A stretch of DNA of 34,889 bases from Bacteroidaceae bacterium. Its GTDB lineage: Bacteria; Bacteroidota; Bacteroidia; Bacteroidales; Bacteroidaceae. Made by a program: the position numbers and the translations under genes. The notes under the pieces are model-generated. The model was not told the DNA's origin, ran no database searches, and saw nothing but the letters and a program-made list of their open reading frames with translations. Numbering within the stretch: the stretch's first letter is position 1; each line of letters opens with the position of its first letter. Location: NCBI GenBank assembly GCA_900769465.1, contig CAAGGT010000211.1, positions 1 to 34,889 of the forward strand. Direction: 5' to 3'. Shown here piece after piece: positions 30,251-34,889 of the stretch.

Positions 30251-31637
30251 ATCCACCTCCATACTTAGGCCTAGAAAGACCCGTGTTAATATCTTGTTGT
30301 TTGGCCACATTCTGCATATGGCGTTCGCGTGTTTGAAGGAATGTAATACCCTGCACAACGGAGTCCACGATATCGTCGTGTTGTCCGTGCGGGAATTGAA
30401 TAAACTGCGACTGAACTTCGCTCCATACGAAACCTCTGAGTGTGAACTTCACATTCATACTATCAAACAGATACTTGACAAGGTTTGCTCTCTGGAGTTT
30501 ATCCTTGGTCGGCGAAGTTTCCAATATACCGTTCATTTCACGGCGCAATATCTGAGCCGCGGCGACGCCATTGGCCTTCGCTTCAAACAATATCGGTACA
30601 TTGTTTCCATAACGGCGGCGTAGTTCTCTAATCTTCGTGCATAGGTTTGTAACATCGGCGTGGAAGTTCAGAACCTCCATAACATAGTAGTCAACGCCAT
30701 TTGTACCAATAACGGAAATTGCATTGAAGTCCGAACGGGAGTCGCTCTTCAAGGCGGCGTCTACACTGATAACCAGGCGCAGCAACTGAAGTGCCGGACG
30801 ATCTTGGCTGATGATGAGCTTATGGCGTTCAAACAAGTTACCAATATCATCAAGCGGAACCTGGAGATACTGCGCGTTATAGGTGAACGGATCGTTCTTG
30901 TAGGTTTCGATTTCAGCAAGCGGTAATCGTTCGGGACATAAGGCGGAACCATCCGGCTTAATTGCGGGGAAGTTTGCGTGTACCCACTTTTCGTTTGAGC
31001 CGCCCACTAACAAGAACCCGGAGAGATCATTGGCGGCGATTCTCTGCTGAATTACCAGAATCGGAACCTCTGGGTTATTGATACGGTTACGAATAGTAGA
31101 AGTAAATATAGCATTTCGTTTGGCCAATACCTTCGGCGAAGTTCTGTCAGAAGGCTTATTAGGGTCATCCAATACGAGCAGGGTAGAACAGCCACTACCG
31201 GTAATGTTGTTACCACTGCCACGCGCAATAATCATACCGGTTGCGTTATTAGTCCATTCGGTCTTACCATCGTTCTTAGCGCGCATACGAAGCGCGTTAA
31301 TATCGAAGCGGTCCGCCAACCACAAGAGAATATCCTGGATTTCGGAGTTCTTTCGAGCGACGAGTGACGCATCGTACGAAACATACATAACAGTACTTGC
31401 CGGGTTATTTAAGAACAACCAGGCGATGTAGTGCTTGATGATTTCAGTTTTACCAATTCGCGGCGGCGCGTTGATAATCATTCGCTTTGAGTCGTTGAGA
31501 TGCATTAGCATATCAATCAACTGCTTGTGGAAGTCATAGAAGACAAATGGGGTCTTATAAATGTGCATAAAGCAATAGCCTATGAAGAACATAAAGTTCT
31601 CCTTGCACATTTTAAGCTCCAGCTCTAATTGGGTCAT
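30213..31637 (-). CDS. Terminase large subunit, 474 aa
   Basis: The packaging motor and headful nuclease. ATPase: Walker A APPRIGKT (57-64), Walker B LLVLDDP (153-159), coupling motif QQR (197-199). RNase H-like nuclease: D293 in SVDAALK, E352 in LFEAKANG, D421/D422 in HDDIVD. The gene lies in the middle of the virion operon, after a tail/decoration-type gene and before gp4-like, not next to the portal as in P22. Its ATG overlaps the previous TAA (TAATG). Headful packaging would explain a circularly permuted genome. Confidence 0.93.
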   Translation of the reverse strand: MTQLELELKMCKENFMFFIGYCFMHIYKTPFVFYDFHKQLIDMLMHLNDSKRMIINAPPRIGKTEIIKHYIAWLFLNNPASTVMYVSYDASLVARKNSEIQDILLWLADRFDINALRMRAKNDGKTEWTNNATGMIIARGSGNNITGSGCSTLLVLDDPNKPSDRTSPKVLAKRNAIFTSTIRNRINNPEVPILVIQQRIAANDLSGFLLVGGSNEKWVHANFPAIKPDGSALCPERLPLAEIETYKNDPFTYNAQYLQVPLDDIGNLFERHKLIISQDRPALQLLRLVISVDAALKSDSRSDFNAISVIGTNGVDYYVMEVLNFHADVTNLCTKIRELRRRYGNNVPILFEAKANGVAAAQILRREMNGILETSPTKDKLQRANLVKYLFDSMNVKFTLRGFVWSEVQSQFIQFPHGQHDDIVDSVVQGITFLQTRERHMQNVAKQQDINTGLSRPKYGGGYASNRYSPIGRF

Positions 31638-33022
31638 TAATCGGCCTCCACTGTGACAGCTTGGTCATAAACGACTTCGCTCATCGTTGCGGTCGAAATG
31701 ACGTGCGTACCCAGATTCATCGTAGCGGAACCGAGGTCCATACTAGTCAGCGTGATATTTACAGTACACGCCGGGATAGTATATGTACTGTTCGAGCTCC
31801 ATATGATACGGAGCCGTTTCAGTTCGCGGCCGAGGAACCAGGCCTTAGGAACCTGTATACGAACATTGACCAAAGGAATTCCAGCCAGCGATTGCGGGTC
31901 GGACGCCACCTCAAAGTTATATCCATTATGACCAATGCCAATAATATCAAGATCGGTGCCATATGTATTGAATATGACATTAGGCGGTAAATTAGAGTCA
32001 GTCAGTCCCGCGAAGTGGATCGTTGTATACGAGTAGTAATTGGGATTCTTTGGCATACAGAGTTTGCCATCCGTAATTGCAAATGGCATACACGAATAAG
32101 CATCAAGCACAGTTCTCGACCCAGAAAGTCCTTGCGGTACGATCTGTACGGGTCTTGAGCCTGTATTGACAAATACGCCATTAGTATTGATAGTGTTGTT
32201 CGCGGTTACGAAAATCTGATATGTGCTACTAATCTTCACAGCCTGGAACCCGGTCTGCGTAATATTCGCAGTACCACCGTCGCCAACCACTTGTTCGCGA
32301 TACTGAATTGCGTTAGTCGCTTCTTTACCAACAAGCCACGCGCCGCCCAAGTGAATAGCGACGATACACGAGCCGGACTTAACCGTCGCCGTAATATCGC
32401 TACCGATGGTATGCACATCGATATCGTGCCCGGCCATATTGAATATGGTGATCGTCTGACCGTAGCGGCCGGTATACCTATCGAGTGAATAGGCCGTACC
32501 TGCACCAACTCTGAATACAATAGAGTTTGTCCATTTATCAATCGGCAGCTTAGTGGGCGTCAACTCATCGACAGTGAGCTCACCTTCGGCCCATACGCCT
32601 GGGGAGAACTCACCGCGCTGGATAAAGTCCGGGAGGTGCTGGTCACCATCGAGCGGGTTCCAAGACCACTCGCCATCGTAACTATAAATAGTACCGATCT
32701 GATTTGGCGTAACAGGCTGTGAACTGCTCGCGCCAACTTTTACGATAAACTGAGCGCGTTGTGCTAAGGGATTTCCCTGCATCACTTTGATGATGGCAGA
32801 CTCCCCAACGGCGAGTGCTCCAACAATTTGAGTACCTTCGCCGTAGAATACATAGCCCGCGTCGTTCGTCCATACCGAAGTACCGATGGGGATTTCGTGT
32901 TCCGTTCCTTCTGCATCAATTTCAATGAAATTTACAGGCTGCGTAGGTGTCGACAGACTGAACGCCTGAAGCACGCAATTACGGTACATAAAACGATGAG
33001 TGTCAACTACCGGTTTTGTCAT
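31637..33022 (-). CDS. Beta-rich virion (tail/decoration) protein, 461 aa
   Basis: ATGA overlap with the upstream gene fixes the start at 33022. The sequence is rich in Thr, Ser, Gly, Ile and Val with many short strands and few helices. An early stretch (TNDAGYVFYGEGTQIVGALAVG) resembles decoration or fibre shafts, and SYDGEWSWNPLDGDQHLPDF follows it. The second half resembles repeated beta-sandwich units. It is probably exposed on the virion; attachment or decoration cannot be decided from sequence. Confidence 0.75.
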   Translation of the reverse strand: MTKPVVDTHRFMYRNCVLQAFSLSTPTQPVNFIEIDAEGTEHEIPIGTSVWTNDAGYVFYGEGTQIVGALAVGESAIIKVMQGNPLAQRAQFIVKVGASSSQPVTPNQIGTIYSYDGEWSWNPLDGDQHLPDFIQRGEFSPGVWAEGELTVDELTPTKLPIDKWTNSIVFRVGAGTAYSLDRYTGRYGQTITIFNMAGHDIDVHTIGSDITATVKSGSCIVAIHLGGAWLVGKEATNAIQYREQVVGDGGTANITQTGFQAVKISSTYQIFVTANNTINTNGVFVNTGSRPVQIVPQGLSGSRTVLDAYSCMPFAITDGKLCMPKNPNYYSYTTIHFAGLTDSNLPPNVIFNTYGTDLDIIGIGHNGYNFEVASDPQSLAGIPLVNVRIQVPKAWFLGRELKRLRIIWSSNSTYTIPACTVNITLTSMDLGSATMNLGTHVISTATMSEVVYDQAVTVEAD

Positions 33023-33486
33023 CGGTCATAATCCTTAAAAGGTTTAAGTTCCAGCCAGTCTTTTATCTTAGACGGCATTTGTTTCCAAGTGTCAATTATG
33101 TCGAGATACGCGCCGTGAGGGACTCGTAACAAGTCCAATGGATGGTGAGCCATCACTTCTCCGAGCTTGTTGAGGTTCTCGTCGCCTTGATAGAATACGT
33201 CACGAACACCCCCCAGGTCTTCTACAATATCGACACCTATCCCTGTAACAATCTCAGGCAATACCAATTTACCAAATCTAGCGGCCGGGGCAGACCCCAA
33301 GACAACGGCGTCGGCAAGTGTGCCAAGCGGATGTTTCAGCTGATACTCAAGTGCATCGCCTAGTTCACGGGCGTACTTATGCGGTAGACTTTCCTCGTAC
33401 GCATAATCGTCCGCGGGTATTTGCGGTAGACTTTCCTCGTACTCATAATCGTCCGCGGGTATTTGCGGTAGTCTAATCTCGCTCAT
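33019..33486 (-). CDS. Hypothetical virion-operon protein with N-terminal tandem repeat, 155 aa
   Basis: Starts at 33486 with AAGGAA and overlaps the 532-aa gene by 14 bases. The N-terminus contains two 14-residue repeats (LPQIPADDYEYEES and LPQIPADDYAYEES) and a truncated third (LPHKY), acidic and Tyr-rich. A helical body with a hydrophobic patch (VVLGSAPAARFGKLVLPEIV) follows. No family recognised. Location among internal-protein candidates suggests a minor virion component. Confidence 0.75.
   Translation of the reverse strand: MSEIRLPQIPADDYEYEESLPQIPADDYAYEESLPHKYARELGDALEYQLKHPLGTLADAVVLGSAPAARFGKLVLPEIVTGIGVDIVEDLGGVRDVFYQGDENLNKLGEVMAHHPLDLLRVPHGAYLDIIDTWKQMPSKIKDWLELKPFKDYDR
33381..33464. 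repeat. 42-bp tandem repeat, two copies plus a 7-base third
   Basis: Units 33381-33422 and 33423-33464 differ at one visible base (the GCAT/TCAT position) and are followed by GCGGTAG of a third. The unit length is a multiple of three and encodes the 14-residue repeat of the 155-aa protein. Near identity at DNA level points to recent duplication or repeated slippage. Confidence 0.9.
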
Positions 33487-34889
33487 TGGTCAGTTTCCTT
33501 CTAATAGGATCGTACAACAATTCGGTTACAATCGGTAACGCAAAGCCCGCAAGAGCGCTACCTATGGACTTAACCTTGGTAGTACCCTTGTTCTTCTTCG
33601 TCAAGTACTCGTCACGGCTAAGTATTGGTGTCTTATCGCTCATACCACTATGACGACTCGTCAAAGCACTGCGCTTACCAAATTCATCACGAGAGGCTTT
33701 CCATTCCTTATCGAGTACAGGGTCTTCGAAGAATGCTCGTTCTTTGTACATCTTACGTTCGAGATCGCTAGCGGCCGGGTCTACGATATGAGCCGTGAGG
33801 TCTTTCTTGGGTAGACGAAGTTCGTTACCGCGAGTACCGAAGAATGTGAGGCCGAGTTCACTCTGAGGATTTAGCCACCCCTTCTCGAGTATGTGTTTGG
33901 CCTGTTCAATAGCACCCGGCTCAGTTACGGGGTAATGATTTCGTATCAGCCAATTGCGAGCGATATCGTCGGTAATGACCGGCATCTTGGTGGTCTTAGT
34001 GGTAGTGGTCTTGTTGGCAGTTGTACGGCCGTTGGTAGTCATCTTACCAGCATCCGTAGTGACCGTCTTATCGGGAGTTTCAGTCACGGTAGTTTCGGTC
34101 TGTACACTCTGACCAGCCTTGTTAGGCGCCTTGTTCTTCACAGACTTAGTCGTAGTGGTAGTAACCTTGGCAACGGGTTTACGCGACAAGATTTTACTAC
34201 CAACAAAATTGCCGTTCTTGTCATAATATCCTTCAATAGGATATGCATGCGGCTCCATCTTAACTTCAATATCCTGCGCACCAGTACGCTCGTCGAACTC
34301 TCTTAACGGCGCATAACGATAATCGCCATAAGTAAGTTCCGGTAGACCGTGCGTCAGTCTGTTACGAGATTCAGCGGCAAGTTTATCGGCTTCTTCCGGA
34401 GTTAATCCGAGAGTACGCAACCGTTCGGCGGCGTTCTTCTCAGCCCATCTACCGGCCTGGCGAGTAGTCGTCATAGACCGGCCAAGCAGTGTACCCAAAC
34501 CCGTAGCCAAGGCAGTAGCGGCACCTTGCCCAAAACTATCGCCGTATGGATCGTTACGATATTTGGATGCGCCCATATTTGCGAGAGAACCTAGTCCGGA
34601 CACAGATGCCGCGGCTTTGGCAGCTTGCATCGGGCCACGCATACCGAAGGCAATAGCTAACGGTAACGCAAACTTGGTAGCACCACGAACGGCATCCTGG
34701 CCCACATCGGCTATTGCATTCTTCTGTTCACTACGAATTTTGTCGCCTTCGAGTCTATGTTGTGAGATGGGAGCAAATATGGCGCCGGCAATTTGGCCTT
34801 GAGGAGTACGGGTCGGCTCGTCGCCCTTCACAAAGTGGAGAGCTTCGCGAGGACTTGCGTAGCCTTTGTCGTATCCATTATCGTCAGGC
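33473..34889 (-). CDS. C-terminal part of 532-aa virion-associated protein
   Basis: The frame enters from the right edge and ends at TAG 33473; its true start is ATG 301, reached through the circular junction (MSNNKSLAKAEAAYN...). A GTG at 34831 is an internal codon, not the start. Beyond the junction it carries an alanine/glycine-rich hydrophobic stretch (FALPLAIAFGMRGPMQAAK), a Thr-rich linker of about 70 residues (TTTTTKSVK...NKTTTTKTTK) and a hydrophobic segment near the end (IGSALAGFALPIVTELLY). This fits an internal protein with membrane-active segments that is ejected with the DNA. The role is inferred. Confidence 0.85.
   Translation of the reverse strand, partial: PDDNGYDKGYASPREALHFVKGDEPTRTPQGQIAGAIFAPISQHRLEGDKIRSEQKNAIADVGQDAVRGATKFALPLAIAFGMRGPMQAAKAAASVSGLGSLANMGASKYRNDPYGDSFGQGAATALATGLGTLLGRSMTTTRQAGRWAEKNAAERLRTLGLTPEEADKLAAESRNRLTHGLPELTYGDYRYAPLREFDERTGAQDIEVKMEPHAYPIEGYYDKNGNFVGSKILSRKPVAKVTTTTTKSVKNKAPNKAGQSVQTETTVTETPDKTVTTDAGKMTTNGRTTANKTTTTKTTKMPVITDDIARNWLIRNHYPVTEPGAIEQAKHILEKGWLNPQSELGLTFFGTRGNELRLPKKDLTAHIVDPAASDLERKMYKERAFFEDPVLDKEWKASRDEFGKRSALTSRHSGMSDKTPILSRDEYLTKKNKGTTKVKSIGSALAGFALPIVTELLYDPIRRKLTNERD
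34771..34889. repeat. Right copy of the 119-bp terminal redundancy
   Basis: Identical to positions 1-119. See the left copy; the duplicate should be removed to give one circular unit of about 34,770 bp. Confidence 0.95.

Overview
The window is the essentially complete genome of a tailed bacteriophage with a podovirus-type virion and a P22-like head and tail-connector module. The first 119 bases reappear exactly as the last 119 bases, and one virion-protein gene reads in frame across that junction. The unit is therefore about 34,770 bp and circular or circularly permuted. No integrase, excisionase, prophage repressor or plasmid gene was recognised, so a lytic life style is likely. Most genes carry good Shine-Dalgarno sequences and overlap by ATGA or TAATG. 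The host cannot be read from the sequence.

Layout. (1) A long leftward virion operon starts at 5338, runs to position 1, crosses the junction and continues from 34889 down to 27624. It encodes a small helical protein, the portal, internal or ejection-type proteins, a tail/decoration protein, the large terminase, a P22 gp4-like connector and a P22 gp10-like stabilisation protein, and it ends at a clear terminator (27572-27601). (2) A leftward nucleic-acid and nucleotide operon spans 9756-6370: two unknowns, a C-terminal J-domain protein, two small unknowns, a P-loop kinase, a MazG-like protein and a YqaJ nuclease. Next to it a separate unit encodes an SSB-like candidate and a tRNA-like element. 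(3) One leftward gene (9984-10337) has its own promoter and a terminator with a UUCG tetraloop. An HNH endonuclease is divergent from it. (4) A leftward cluster of 13 very small genes (14174-10780) looks like host-takeover accessory DNA; five intergenic hairpin leaders punctuate it. (5) An 830-bp AT-rich gene-free region with iterons and a G-rich tract (14183-15011) is the best origin candidate. (6) A rightward operon (15012-20885) encodes scaffold, major capsid protein, an unknown, a large fibre-like protein, a holin-like protein and an HEGSH zincin-like protein, and ends at a bidirectional terminator. (7) A leftward replication operon (27382-20917) encodes a minimal thymidylate-synthase-like protein, family B DNA polymerase, SF3 helicase, small membrane proteins, a DUF5675-like protein and cysteine-rich mini-proteins.

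The most interesting signals are regulatory. Six sites share TTGG, a 20-21 bp spacer and TGTTAYTT, at the head of six transcription units. At three of them (5338, 10499, 15012) the motif is followed by exactly AT and then the start codon, with no Shine-Dalgarno, which predicts leaderless mRNAs. A second family of AT-rich operator-like blocks occurs as inverted copies at 9.8 and 20.1 kb, with a diverged copy at 27.45 kb. All functional statements come from reading motifs and context by eye; no database search was run.
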